64,000 nucleotides of DNA. Source: Paramyrothecium sp. XJ0827. Its lineage: Eukaryota; Ascomycota; Sordariomycetes; Hypocreales; Stachybotryaceae. Location: contig JAJFPB010000003.1 of assembly GCA_020881915.1 (NCBI GenBank), forward strand, positions 4,712,001-4,776,000, given 5' to 3'. The notes under the pieces were generated by a model. The model saw nothing but the letters and a program-made list of their open reading frames with translations, was not told the origin of the DNA and made no database searches. Position 1 is the stretch's first letter. Each line of letters begins with the position of its first letter. The position numbers were made by a program, and so were the translations under genes. Below, one piece after another: positions 45,672 to 57,516 of the stretch.

Positions 45672-46788
45672 TCAGCTGACCAGTTCTTTCGCAGGCGCCT
45701 CGTTCGCTGGCTTTTCCGCACATAGCTCGATGGGAGTTGACCCTTCCATCTCGTAAAGTGTTTCGGGGCGGGTTTTGCTCGCCAGTTCGTCCGAGTCGAG
45801 CTCTGTTGGCCCTGCCGTGCTACCTCTTCTGCGCCGGCGCCAAAGGAGGAATATGAAGCCGAAGACGAGCGCGAGGCCGGCAATCGAGCCGACGGCGGGT
45901 CCGGCTATCCAGGATCGGTCACTGGAACTGCCTTTGGTGAATGTGTTAGTTTTGACTGGTCAAGAGGCTACAGCAACGAGTCGAGGAAAACGTACTATCA
46001 TCTGGGACTGCAGGAGGGAAAGGCGTCTGACTGAAGGAGTTTGTGATTGTGGCAGTGGAAAAAGTCGTTCTTTGAGCCGAGGGCGTCCGCTCGGGGGTTC
46101 GAGATGAATCAAGGGTGGTTGAAGCCGGCGCTCCGGTCGAAGTCGCGGGAGCCGGCGCATCGGTGTCCCAGCGGGCGTCGCACCAGGGCGGTAAATAACT
46201 CCGGTACTCGGCAGGAATGCTCACGTCGTCGCCATTTTCCCCGGGGCACACAAAGCGTCCCCCGGGCCCGTTCGAGGCCCACGGCGGCGCACCCGTTCCC
46301 CACGGCGGAGTGCCGGTGCCCCATGGCGGGCCGCGCTGGTCTCGGCCACCGTCCTCGTCCTCATCAACCGGCGCGGTCGGTGCAACGACAAACACCAACG
46401 TTGAGACTTGGCCGTTGGTCATGACCATGGTCATCGTGGAGGTGACCACGTCCAGGCTACAGTGCGCCAGGAATGGTGCCAACTCGGGGACTACCTCGGT
46501 GACGGCGTTGTCTTTGCCCACGTTGCTCTGTATACACGCGGCGCAGCCGGCGTAGGTTTCGCGGAATTTCGAGCCATCCTTGCAAAGGGCTTCTGTTTTC
46601 CCCGTCGACTCTGCTTCCTTGTATGCAGCATCTACGCACCGGGATGATCAGCATAGACCCTCCGCAAAGACCGCAGCGGGCGGGGGGGGGTGGGGACGGT
46701 ACGCACCACACTGCCCAGAGCATGTTGATTCCGGATCCTCGTTGCCCTGCCTTTTCCCTAACGCCTCGGCGATAAAGGAAGCCGACAT
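45672..46788 (-). CDS. Cys-rich single-pass membrane protein with PPWGTG repeats
   Basis: Exons 46788-46707, 46631-45996 and 45931-45672 (introns of 75 and 64 bp) give 325 residues. Cysteines (CSGQC, LC, GCAACI, HCS) form a small extracellular domain. A Gly/Pro-rich linker with three PPW-G/A-type units (PPWGTGTPPWGTGAPPW) and a further Cys pair follow, then a Ser/Thr-rich stalk, a membrane helix (GPAVGSIAGLALVFGFIFLLW), RRRRR and an acidic tail. The start is doubtful: MSASFIAEALGKRQ is not a full signal peptide, and a hydrophobic open stretch lies just upstream without an ATG, so a first exon may be missing. Function unknown; a surface or wall-associated role is likely. Confidence 0.65.
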
Positions 46789-48154
46789 CTGAAGGCTAGC
46801 GATGAGCACGGGCAGACGCAGAGCAATGCCTCGTAAACGAAATCATGCGACTCTCGTGACCAAACCTCAAAGGGTATCGCGACAAACTCAGTCCTCCGGA
46901 ATTGACATGTTTGGGGAGGAAAACAAAGGGACGCCGTCACAGGGGCAGGACGCCATATGTTATCAACAGCATCGTCGGCGCCAAATTTGCGAGAGAGATT
47001 CCAGCCAAGACTTTGTTATCCGCCATACAACCCTGTCCTGCATACCATCAGATCCTTCGAATCCTCCCGTAAGGGGCGGAACGGTAGATGCAGGGTGGAG
47101 GAGCGCTGCACCTTCTTGACCAATCCGCTGCATGTTCCACCTTCAGCTCTTGGGTGTTATTCCTGACAAAGACCTACAGCGCGGGCACAGCCTTGCGGGT
47201 TGGGACGATGTCCTCTGCTTTTACCGCCCACCGAAGCGAGAAGGATCGCGAAACATTGGTCTGTGCTCTGCCTCCGGCAATTCAACTCTTGCATATTGTT
47301 TCAATTATTTTTTGTCCCATGCTGGTCTCGTCTCGCCTCGAAACATGCGTTCAAAATGCTGCACTTGAATCCTCCATGAGCCACTGTGACAACAGACTAC
47401 AGCGAGGGTGGGTGTCGGGGAGTTCACGATTGGTGTCGGACCCGAGACCAAGAAACGGCTGGGTGGCGCACCAGCCCATGAGCGCGACCACGGTAGTGTG
47501 ACGGTGGTGCTGCATACTGAGCACACGCACAGGGTAGCATTAACGCCGCCACTGTCGTCTATATCCAGCGGAGCTAGGTTACAGGGAGTGATCGGCACGG
47601 AACCTGAATCTCAGCCCGATATCCGCTCGGCGATCCTCGAATAATTACTGCGACGGCAGCGAATTGTAGGACAAGCGCCGAAGCAGAAACGAGCTTTCAA
47701 TGATCGAAATAAGTCCAATTGAATTGCAGGAGAAGTCTTGCCTTGGAGATATGTGTCTGCCGTTGTGTCTCGAGACTCTTTTCGGAAACTAAAGCGTGGC
47801 TCTCCCTTGCAGGTGCAATACCCTCCGAGATCGTGGCGGCAAATGACCTCTGCGGCGCTCTCCCACATTTGAATCGGTAAGGATCTGCCCACCCTAGACT
47901 AAGCCCAAGGAGGTCTCACAAGCACCCGATTTGATCAGCCCATCGTCATAAGGGTCCTTCGGGCGAGAGGGCGCAAGGGGTGGCGTCCGGTCCCGAGATG
48001 TTCATATATCCCGTCCGCCAGTCCAGTTTCCCATGTTGAGGCGCCACAAATGCGAGAAAGACCAGCAGCTGAGAAGAGTTCTTTATGCCAAGGATACCTC
48101 TGCGTCCAAAAAAAAATACTTGTTAAATTGCCTAGTCAGGACCGATTTCTTGGC
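46789..48154. other. Intergenic, divergent promoter region
   Basis: Lies between the starts of the Cys-rich protein gene and the transporter gene. No supported coding sequence. Confidence 0.45.
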
Positions 48155-49611
48155 ATGGCGGGTGAAGAAGAGACGGCCCACACGGTGGGTGTAAGTCGCA
48201 CAAGAGAAGAATTGGCAAACAGGCCAGGCATGCTTCAAGAGGGGGAGAAAGATGGTGTCGACGTCGAAAATGACGGTTCGACCAGCACCACAAGCATTTC
48301 CGACGATTCACCAATGGACAGCCCATCCGAGTCGGTCCCGGGTCCTCCTCCGGATGGAGGCCTACGCGCCTGGATCCAAGTTGTCGCCAACCACCTCGTC
48401 GTCTTCAACTGCTGGGGCTTCGTCATCAGCTTCGGCATCTTCCAGCCATACTACGAAGAGGCACTCTCCATGCCTCCATCGACAATTTCTTGGGTCGGCA
48501 GCATCCAAGTCTGCCTGATATACCTGGTCGGGACCTTCTCCGGCCGAGCCTTTGACGCAGGCTACTTCTGGATCGCCATTACTGTCGGCTCGCTCATGCA
48601 GCTCATAGGCATATTCATGACGAGCATTGCGACCGAGTACTGGCAGCTCCTCCTCGCACAGGGTATCTGCCAGGGCCTTGGGTGCGGCATTGTTTTCACA
48701 CCGGTAGTGGCGAACACATCCACCTATTTTGTCAAGAAGAAGGTCACGGCCATCTCCCTCGCCGCCTCCGGGGCGGCCACGGGCGGCATCGTGTTTCCGC
48801 TCATGGCGCAGCAGCTTATACCAAAGATTGGATTCCAGTGGACGTTGCGGGCCATTGGACTCGTTGTCCTTACCACAACGGCCATCGTGATGGCAGTGGC
48901 CAAGACAAGGCTACCTGGGCGAAAGTCTGGGCCACTTGTCGAATTCGCAGCGTTCAAGGAATTACCTTACACGTTGTTTGCGATTGGCATGTGGTTTACG
49001 GTTTGGGCAACATACTTTGCCTACTATTTTGTAAGTACACGACGCGTTACTCTCGTTGTGGGTTTCAGTGATGTTGACAGTTGTTCTTCCAGGCACGCTC
49101 ATACGCCTTGACGGAGCTATCGGCTCCAGAGTCGACCTCATTTACCGTTCTACTCATCATCAATGCGACCGGAATTCCAGGGCGTATTGTGCCCGCATAC
49201 CTCGCCGACCGCTACTTCGGCCCGGTGACTGTTTTCATCCCAACCATTTTCAGCGTGGGCGTCCTCACGTTTGCATGGGCAGGTGTGCGGTCCTTGGCCG
49301 GCAACTATGCTTGGGTGGCCATTATTGGCTACTTTGCGGCGGGCATACAGAGCTTGTTCCCGTCGACGTGTGCCTGCCTGACGGAGGACCTGAGCAAAAA
49401 CGGCACGCGAATGGGCATGCTGTTCACGATTGTCAGCGTTGCGGCGCTCACGGGTCCCCCCTTGGCCGGGAAGCTGATACAGGTCGCTGATGGGAGCTAT
49501 ATCGGGGCGCAAATCTGGGGAGGGAGCTGTCTCATGCTGGGGACGGGCTTCATGGTTGCTGTGAAAGTTGCAAGCTCACGAAAGACGCAGCAGCGCAAGG
49601 ATCCCCTCTAA
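48155..49611 (+). CDS. MFS transporter, monocarboxylate-permease-like
   Basis: Exons 48155-49030 and 49093-49611 (62-bp intron, GTAAGT donor) give 464 residues. A Ser/Asp/Glu-rich N-terminus is followed by PPPDGGLRAWIQVVANHLV, the hallmark start of the fungal monocarboxylate porter group, and about 12 membrane helices (for example SWVGSIQVCLIYLVG, LLAQGICQGLGCGIVF, ASGAATGGIVFPL, IINATGIPGRIVPAYLADRY). It probably imports or exports small organic acids or a metabolite at the plasma membrane; sequence alone does not tell the substrate. An in-frame ATG at 48050 would add 35 residues; I prefer 48155 because MAGEEE is typical for the family. Confidence 0.88.
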
Positions 49612-50395
49612 TTTTACGAAGACAACACGGGGTGCCTGCTGCTTTGCCCAAGGCAGCTGTAGGCGGCGGCTGGAACACTTACACGGATTAGGATCATGAC
49701 AAGTCAATCCTTTCCAGCAGTGGTGAAGTCCACGAGGAGCTTCTCCTGTCAGAACAGCAGAACTCTTCCCCCAGTCCACGGGAAAGTGATTGAGAGGAGA
49801 AGTCCCATTGCAAGGATAGGTCACCAACTCGTCGATGTTTGCTCTTCACATGCTGCTCAAAGAAACTCAAGTTGACGCACACTTTCCACAAGCCGGCGCA
49901 AGGTCACGACACATCACAAAAATGCCGTCGCAAAGCCGCCGAGAGCATCCAAAGGGAGCAACTTTAGCTTCTGAGGTGCAACAGAGCCGCGCAATCTCAG
50001 CTTCAAATTTGCTAGTAGTGAGCCGGATCGACAGTTGTTGCCCTGGGGCTAAAAATAGTTCTTGCCTCGACGGCCAAGGACGATAAAGCTGGGACGATTC
50101 AGCTTGGACAGTGTGAGGCTGTCGCTGAAAGCCGCATTCGGGTGGCTGCATTGTCTATGCCTTGCTTACGCCTGGTCGGCAACAGAATTAATAGAGCCTT
50201 ACGATCATTGTTCTGTCTTGGTCCATGCACTGCCACGCTGCACTGATGCCCCTATAACCATGATACCCCTATAACTATGATTTGTGAATGAGTATCACCG
50301 TCGAGGCTCGCGGTCATGGCTGGAGCAATAGAACGCGACTTGTTATCCCTTGGAACGCATTGTGCACAGCGCTATCGTAAACTCACACAACGGCA
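49612..50395. other. Intergenic
   Basis: 784 bp without a supported gene. A missing first exon with a signal peptide for the WSC gene could lie here. Confidence 0.4.
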
Positions 50396-51331
50396 ATGGC
50401 CCGATTGCCAGTGCCACGGCCTCTCCCAATCGTGCTCACGCCAACCACAGCAGCACTGCCCACGGTGTCGGTCAGCGTTCGACCAGAGCACCTCACAGTT
50501 GCCAGCGTACACGGCTACAGCTACCTTGGCTGCTATGCAGATTTAGGTACCCGCGTCTTGCGGGGCACCAGCAGCACTGGTATTGCGGGTGGAGGCCTGG
50601 ATCCGGACTCTTGCTGCTCATGGTGCTCGGAACAGAATCGAGACTATACGTTGTGCGCGGTAGAGCATGCCAGCGAATGCTACTGCGACTCGACCGTGCT
50701 CCAAACTTCCACGGCCGCCAATAGATGTACCTCCGCATGCAAAGGGAACGACAAGGCCCACTGCGGTGGCTACTGGGCCATGGATCTGTACAGCTCGAAG
50801 TTGGTGCCGACTGCGCAGGATGTCCCAGGGTTTGCGAATCTCGGGTGTTTCACTGATTACAGCAACGATCGACGCATTCTGAAAGGCACCGAGTTGAGAT
50901 TCTTCGAGCTCAGCCCCCAGACTTGCTGCAATTGGTGCATCAGTGTCGACGCCGACTTTAGATATTGCGGCGTTGAGTTCGGCGGCCAATGCCGTTGTGA
51001 CAGAACTGTCGGAACCACCGTCGCGGCCCACGCTTCGGAGTGCAGTATGCCTTGCTTCGGGCTGCCAAACTATAAGTGCGGTGGGACTTGGCGGATCAAT
51101 ATGTACGAGGCAACGACAGATCGGAAAACCACAGCAGGTGACGTAAAAGCTTCAACAACAACAGGAGCTCCTGCTACGGCGACAGCGACGGAGGATTCCG
51201 ACGACGAGGAGCCTAAAGACATGTCGCGAAAAGAAATCATCGCCCTGGCAGTAGGAATTCCATCCGTATTGGCTGCCATAGTGACGATAGTGGAATGTAT
51301 ACGCAAGAGGCGAAAAGGCCAGGATGAGTGA
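50396..51331 (+). CDS. Two-WSC-domain single-pass membrane protein
   Basis: 311 residues from ATG 50396. WSC domain 1 spans about 41-132 (YSYLGCYADLG, then DSCCSWCSEQ, CYC, CTSACKGN and CGGYWAMDLY). WSC domain 2 spans about 146-238 (FANLGCFTDYS, then QTCCNWC, CRC, CSMPCFG and CGGTWRINMY). Then a Thr/Ala/Glu-rich stalk, a membrane helix (281-301) and a short basic tail (RKRRKGQDE). WSC domains bind wall glycans and occur in stress sensors. No N-terminal signal peptide is visible, so either the N-terminus is incomplete or secretion relies on an upstream exon. Confidence 0.82.
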   Translation: MARLPVPRPLPIVLTPTTAALPTVSVSVRPEHLTVASVHGYSYLGCYADLGTRVLRGTSSTGIAGGGLDPDSCCSWCSEQNRDYTLCAVEHASECYCDSTVLQTSTAANRCTSACKGNDKAHCGGYWAMDLYSSKLVPTAQDVPGFANLGCFTDYSNDRRILKGTELRFFELSPQTCCNWCISVDADFRYCGVEFGGQCRCDRTVGTTVAAHASECSMPCFGLPNYKCGGTWRINMYEATTDRKTTAGDVKASTTTGAPATATATEDSDDEEPKDMSRKEIIALAVGIPSVLAAIVTIVECIRKRRKGQDE

Positions 51332-52147
51332 CTGCTCGAATGACAACCAGCGGGTGTCAATTTGTTACGAGAGGCTACTATCCGATCGACGTGTATTTAC
51401 CCATGAAGGCGTTACAACGATAGGGTCTTGTTTTGTTGCCAGGAGTGGCTCATACCCGGACAAGCGATGACTTTGTCGAAACTCAGCTGATGGAGATGTA
51501 CATTTACTAGGGTCCTGCTGATGCCAAGCAGTATAGACAATAGACTTGTTCCGCTTTAGTCTCAACAATGGCAGCTTGCCGAAACTACCCCTTTAAGTGC
51601 TAGAAACTTTGTGGTGATTGATCGGGCACCGAACTGGAGCCTATCTCCGGGACGCCTTTAAAAGCCGCTCTTGTGCCTAAAGGCACGAAGAGTGGGCATC
51701 CTGATGGAAGCTTCGATCTTACCAAAGCTTGGTTCGTTGTTGAGTCTGGTCACATTTGGCCTCTACGAGGATAGGCCCTGCTTGAGTCAAGCCTGGAACG
51801 AATGACGAACCCAACGGCTCTCATCCTGTCTGCACGAAGCCTTCTACGTCAGTGAGCAGGGGGGGATTACGATTTGGTGAATGCTACCCAGCAAAGGATC
51901 CATTTAAGGGTCTGATTGTCAGCGTCAGCCGCATTGCTACCCATTGATGCGGCTCGCCGTCACCCCGCTTCACAACACGGCGTTAGCCATGCTCATGGGC
52001 TGTGGTCCAGGAAGCAATCGTCATGAGAGACGCCACAGCATCGCCGGATCCCGGCTGGGACAAAACGTACTAATGCTTGTGTCAACAATTTCTAGGCAGT
52101 CGCTTTAAATTTGTCGGAATTCTGAACATATATCCAACCATGCAAAG
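51332..52147. other. Intergenic
   Basis: No supported gene. Confidence 0.5.
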
Positions 52148-54160
52148 TTGACGGCGGCCATAGCGAGGAACAGATGCAAGCAATGTGAATGCTTGCTTCG
52201 GTTCTTTCAGTTTTTAAAGACAGAGGATGACTTCAAAAGTAGGGCAAAGACGTGGGTCAGAGAACTATATTCTAAGGACAATGTTCGCTTCCAGATGCTA
52301 CTGCCACGTTACCTCAAAGGTGTAGACTTAACGACCGATGGGATCATGGCTGTGGATACAGGGGGGTTGGAGCTGATAGGATAAGTACGCATGCTGAACC
52401 TTACGTATCCAATTGAAACTGAGCTCAAGTACGGTGGTAGGGCACACTATCAAGGCTGCAGCCGTGTGATCTGCCGATACGAACATCCAAAAGAGCCCTC
52501 GGCTTCGCACATGTCAATCCCGATCCCCTGGCCGAACAGAATGTTGATGAAAGCCATGACGGGTTCAAGTCGCGGCTCTACTGAGGACACTCGCCGACAA
52601 CATCCCAGTTGCCAAGGCTTTAGACATCCAATATCTCTGGATCGACAGTCTCTGCATTATTCAAGATTTGAGAATGGAAAGAGGAAGTTGTGAAAATGCG
52701 CCAGCACTATGCGAACTCGTACCTCACGATTGTGCCTTCATCGTCAAATTCGGTGGACGACTCAGTTTCAATGGGAATTTGAAGAAGAGCTGTATGGTGC
52801 AAAGCACGAAACGGTGAGAATATGCTATCCGTTGGATACTTGGCGTCCCAAAGTCGTACTCAACTTAATTTGGGCCACAAGGGCTTGCACAATGCAAGAG
52901 CAGATGCTCTCGCCTCGCATTCTGTCCTTACCCAACATGACCCGAACCTCAGTTGCCGGCAGAGAGTCTCGATGACTTGGATAGCCAGCCCTCATTGACG
53001 ACGGTCCCTGGTTTGGTTTCCTGCCCCTGGGCTTTGCCAAGGAATAAGTTCCGATCTCACGGAAAGCCATCTAAAGCGGATGCCCATCACAAGCTCTCCG
53101 CTGTCTCTGGCATCTTTGGGAAATATGGAGAGACATTCTTATGCGGGAACCTTCTCATGGGATTTTCTCCTACGATGTTAGTCGAGGGTAATCTTGGCCT
53201 GTGCCTTCAAGGCGGCTTGTATAGATGACGCGCCCAATCAATATAGAGAACTCATCGAGGTCTTCAAACAGAGAGGAGAGCCATCTTGGACCTGGGCAGC
53301 ATTCGAGGGAAACACCATAATCGAATTTCCAACCCTGCATGCACGGCTTGGCCACTACATACGCAACTGCGCCCAGCTGAGTATTGAGATAGCCCCTGTT
53401 GCAGACACAAGAGCCTTGCTCTCAGGCTTTTGCCACAAATTCATTGACGTTGCCGAAGACCCGAAGAAACCGGACCTGAGCATCCGGAGTGAGCTCTTCC
53501 TCGACACCAAAGTTTCCGACAGAAACGACATGCCTGGCATCTCGAGCGAAAAGGAACCGTCCACGAGAGACGCAAGTTACTTGGAGTACTTGATGGAATT
53601 TCAGCTTGGTACTGATTACGTTGCCGAATTGGGCCTCCCTTGTTTATTGGATGTCGAGTTTGGGCAAAGGAAACCCGCACCGGCAACCCTCTGATAACAA
53701 GTGCGAAGATGTTGATGAAGTGAAAACCCCAGCCCGTCAACTGTATATCGTCTTGCGGCAGCCAATCTCTCCTGGTACCAATCTAATGAAGGAGTATACT
53801 GATGGATTGGCATGCCGGAGATCAGGCTGTGCGAGTTCCACAGCCGGACACACGGGTCGGCAAATTGCAGTGCATTCTTTCGACGCCCTCTGCGAAGGCC
53901 CCCGGAGCACTGTGGTTCTAGAAGAACGCATTTGCGCATTTTCGAACTGTGGCAGAACCGACTATTCTGGTATGAGTTCTCGAGTACAGAATCCCACCAA
54001 TACCAAGACGAGAAGCAGCACCCTGGTCTCAGCCGCATCGCTCTTGTGCTATTGTACTCTCGATACCGCGACTTAGAACTACAGAACGAGCCTGCGCCAA
54101 CAAGATTCATCACCAATCCACATCCAATCTGGTCGCATTGCCCCCATGATTCCGTCATAT
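52148..54160 (+). pseudogene. HET-domain (heterokaryon incompatibility) gene, decayed
   Basis: HET hallmarks occur in order but in different frames: ALDIQYLWIDSLCIIQD near 52625-52670; a shifted frame with MRQHYANSYLTIVPSSS near 52695-52745; RACTMQEQMLSPRIL near 52878-52925 (normally RAWTxQExxLSPR); KADAHHKLSAVSGIFGKYGE near 53080-53135; and PSWTWAAFEG near 53281-53310. Frameshifts (for example near 52678) and a Trp-to-Cys change break it. Composition is normal and there is no excess of TA, so decay was by ordinary indels rather than RIP. An N-terminal CKQC at about 52175 may be the usual start of the family. The 3' limit is uncertain. Confidence 0.75.
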
Positions 54161-54425
54161 GGTAGAGCTAGGTGCTGCCCTTTAGTCGTTTGCCCGTTTC
54201 CAGCACCCTGGGCCACGGAGCAATCCCGCGCCGAGGCTGACTTCGCGAATGCAAACTTGTCCCAAGAGGGAATCGTGTCCGGCACCTAGCCCTGTCCTTG
54301 AAGTGAGGCTTTGCTCGCTTTGCTCGCCTCGTGGGTTGTTTTAAGGGCACCAACTCCCACCCAGCGGAGCCTCAACGCTCTTGTCGTCTCAATTGCTTTT
54401 GGACAGATTGGGCCCTCTCCTCAAG
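54161..54425. promoter_or_regulatory. Upstream region of the DUF7136-like gene
   Basis: CT-rich just before the start codon (54411-54425), as is common before fungal starts. No other signal. Confidence 0.3.
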
Positions 54426-55331
54426 ATGCGCCCAGCAATCCCCACACTCCTGGCCTTCTTCTCTCTCTTCTGCCGCTGTTCCTCGGCAGATCTCCCCTTG
54501 CCTCTCTCCTTCGAGGTTGACCTGCTCTTCCCGCGCCCCAACGCAACGTACGCCGTGTCCGTGCCGTTCCCTGTCCTCTTCTCCATCCAGAATGCGGCAG
54601 CGGCATTTGAGTTTGGCATGTACATATCCTACTCCATCTACCAGATGGAGGGGGGTGAGCGTGTACCATTCGGTAGTCGCGGGTTAGAATGGCATTTCCC
54701 CGGTTCTGAGTTCAACACGCACCCTGACCCGGGCACGGCGGAGCCATTCATCTACGCGTCAAACGTCACCGAGACACTCCTCCCCGGCACATATTTCTTG
54801 CAGTGGGATGTGAGCAGAGGCGCCGCTTGCGAGGGCTCCTTATTCATACAATGGGATTGGGAAGTCACGGTGGCAAATGGAACATTCACTTTCGATGTGG
54901 CCTACGGCGCAGAGCAGCCGGATTTCCAGATCCCGCCGGGTCGGAATGATGCTACCAATGCAACAGCGAGTTGCGCGCAGGGACTGGCGGGGATATCATA
55001 TGCGGCGTACAACTCATACGTCCCGTACACCGACTTGCAAAGCCGCACATCCAGCTGCCCCATGACAGACCCGGACCCTGTTCCGCTAACGCCTTGCGCC
55101 GTCACCGTGAACCCGTCGCAGGCGTCGAGCCTGACAAGGGCGCTCAACATGACCATCATATCGAGCGAGCCGGTCACGACGAGCTTTTCAAGCAGCTCGA
55201 CGACCACGACGTCGACGGTGTCAAGCACCACGATTCCTGAGCCTACGGAGGATAGCAAGGGCACGACGGGGAGGGGGGCAGCCGGTGTTGGGCTTCCGCT
55301 GGCGTTGGCTGCGTTTCTCATGGTTGTGTAG
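54426..55331 (+). CDS. Secreted GPI-type protein, DUF7136-like
   Basis: 301 residues from ATG 54426. Signal peptide about 1-21 (TLLAFFSLFCRCSSA). It is followed by LPLPLSFEVDLLFPRPNATY and FPVLFSIQN, a beginning I associate with a fungal extracellular family (DUF7136). There are several N-glycosylation sites (NAT, NVT, NGT, NMT), Cys pairs, a Ser/Thr run near 260-280 (FSSSSTTTTSTVSS) and a C-terminal hydrophobic end (GVGLPLALAAFLMVV), as in GPI-anchored proteins. Intronless. Wall or plasma-membrane surface location is likely; molecular function unknown. Confidence 0.78.
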   Translation: MRPAIPTLLAFFSLFCRCSSADLPLPLSFEVDLLFPRPNATYAVSVPFPVLFSIQNAAAAFEFGMYISYSIYQMEGGERVPFGSRGLEWHFPGSEFNTHPDPGTAEPFIYASNVTETLLPGTYFLQWDVSRGAACEGSLFIQWDWEVTVANGTFTFDVAYGAEQPDFQIPPGRNDATNATASCAQGLAGISYAAYNSYVPYTDLQSRTSSCPMTDPDPVPLTPCAVTVNPSQASSLTRALNMTIISSEPVTTSFSSSSTTTTSTVSSTTIPEPTEDSKGTTGRGAAGVGLPLALAAFLMVV

Positions 55332-55772
55332 TGGTTACTCCCAGGATTAATATATTATCGCAGCCTCTGGTATGGTGGTGATCTTTTTCGGTGCTTTGGC
55401 TGTGGCGAGGGAAGCGTAAAGCAATAATGCGATTGATGCAACTACAATACAACTTCGAATAATTTACGACCTTGGCTGTGCTTTCTTCATGGAAACAAAA
55501 CAAGACCGCTTTAACCGTCCGGGCAAGAATATTTACTCAGTTACTCTCCACCAAGACGGCTCGTTGCTGTAATTGCCTTCGTGGTTCTCCGGCGCCGCTC
55601 CCCACTAACAGCGGCTTGGCGCAAGGCCCGGTCCGGCTTATCGGCCGCCCGCGTGCCTGGTCCCCAATCAGGCACGTCTAAAATTCCAGAATTATTTCTG
55701 GCATCGCTTAACCTCGACATCATCCACCCACCGCCAAACCCTCCGACCCTACGGCAACTACACGCCAAGAGC

Positions 55773-57108
55773 ATGTCCCTGACGCCATGGGTATGCAGGA
55801 GCTGCGTCCGGGCACTCGCCCGCTCTCCTAGGCGCCAATTCGTCCGCTACGCCTCCAACGGTACGTGTTCTCCCCATCAACCCTCGACTCCAAACTAATC
55901 CGGTGACGATTCTAGATGCACCCTCCTTCTCCCTCGCGCCCACCCTCCTCCAGCGCGCGCAGAACCTCACCGCCGAGCACGACAGCCTCCAGAAAACCCT
56001 GAGCGCCTCCTTCGATGCCGCCAAGGCCAAGCGCGTCGGCGAGCTGTCCCGCGTGGCGTCCGCCCTCGCCGCGTGGAACAAGGCCCAGGCCTCCGTCGCC
56101 GAGCTGACGGCCATGATCGACGACCCGGCCCAGGACCCGGACCTGGCCGCCATCGCGCGCGACGAGCTTGATGCCGAGCGCGCACGCCTCGAGCCCCTCG
56201 GCCGCGACCTCTCCGCCAGTCTCACCCCCCGACACCCCTACGCCGACTTCCCCTGCCTGATCGAGTTCCGCCCGGGGCCCGGCGGCACAGAGGGCCGCTA
56301 CTTCACCGACTCGGTCTTCAAGATGTACAAGAACCTCTGCACGCGCCGCGGCTACCGCGCCAGCGTGCTCAAGTACGACATGGCCGACAGCGCGGGCGAC
56401 CAGTCCTCCGCGGCCGGCGAGATGCCCGTGCAGGAGGCCGTCCTCGAGGTCCAGGACCCGGGCGCCTTCGACATCTTCCGCAGTGAGGCCGGCATGCACC
56501 GCGTCCAGCGCATCCCGTCGACCGAGAGCAAGGGCCGCGTGCACACCAGCGCCGTCGCCGTGTGGGTGCTGCCGTCGTTCCCCGAGTCGGGCAGCCCCGT
56601 GTCCGACGTCGACTTCGACGACCCGGAGAGCGACTTCTACGTCAACCCGCAGGACGTCAAGGTCGAGACGATGCGCGCTCGCGGCGCCGGCGGGCAGCAC
56701 GTCAACAAAACCGAGTCCGCCATCCGCCTCACCCACCACCCCACGGGGACGACCGTGTCGATGCAGGACCACCGCTCGCAGGCGCGCAACCGCGAGGACG
56801 CGTGGCGCGTGCTGCGCGTGCGCATCGCCGACCAGCGCCGCCAGCAGCGCGAGGAGGAGGCCTCCCGCCTGCGCAGCAGCGTCCTCGCCCAGAGCCAGAT
56901 CACCCGCGGCGACAAGATCCGCACCTACAACTACAACCAGGACCGCTGCACCGACCACCGCGCCGGCCTCGACGTCCACAACCTGCCCGACGTCCTGCAG
57001 GGCGGCGAGACGCTCGACCGCGTCATGGACGCCGCGCGGGAGTGGCTGGTCGCGCAGGACGTGGCCCTCGTCATCGCCGAGGAGGAGGCCAAGGCGAAGG
57101 CGGGATGA
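55773..57108 (+). CDS. MRF1: Mitochondrial peptide chain release factor 1
   Basis: Exons 55773-55860 and 55916-57108 (55-bp intron, GTACGT donor, TTCTAG acceptor) give 426 residues. The first 28 residues are Arg-rich without acidic residues (CRSCVRALARSPRRQFVRY), a mitochondrial targeting peptide. The PCRF domain has FRPGPGGTEGRYF. Domain 2 carries PSTESKGRVHTS, the PxT-like stop-codon recognition region. The GGQ hydrolysis motif is at 288-290 (GAGGQHVNKTESAIRLTH). It ends peptide synthesis on mitochondrial ribosomes at UAA/UAG. Third positions are strongly G/C, much more than in neighbouring genes, which produces long false frames on the other strand. Confidence 0.95.
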
Positions 57109-57516
57109 CGGGGCGAGACGCGAGGCACCGAGCGTTTTTGACGATTTGTACGAGGGCGAGGGCCATCATCTCTAGCTCATTGCGAGCGAGGTATTGAATT
57201 TGTAGAATAGTGTATGAGACGAACGTACAATAGTATATCTCAATATTTACAGCGAAAATTGGGGGTCCAAGGCGTTCAAACCCAGTAAAGACAACTAATA
57301 AGCCCCTGCTCCAAATGTGATGTTCCCATCACATGATTTCCTAACGCCGTACCCAAAGTCATCAGAGGCCAGCACAAAGCCAGGGCGACTGCTGATGCTG
57401 AGCAAATGCCCCATCCATCCCAACGCCGTCGCGAGCGTTCGCAAAGTTTAAGCCGCTAATATCATGACCACAAACGCTGGCCGCCCAGCTGATTTTGCTG
57501 CAGTGTACCGAACAAC
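57109..57516. terminator. Convergent 3' region
   Basis: Shared downstream region of MRF1 (plus) and the next gene (minus). AT-rich around 57190-57260, with ATAGTATATCTCAAT; no defined terminator motif beyond that. Confidence 0.3.

Noticed and set aside
55912..56979. 355-codon minus-strand frame opposite MRF1
   Set aside because: Produced by the high G+C third positions of MRF1; Ala/Gly/Val/Arg-rich without any domain.
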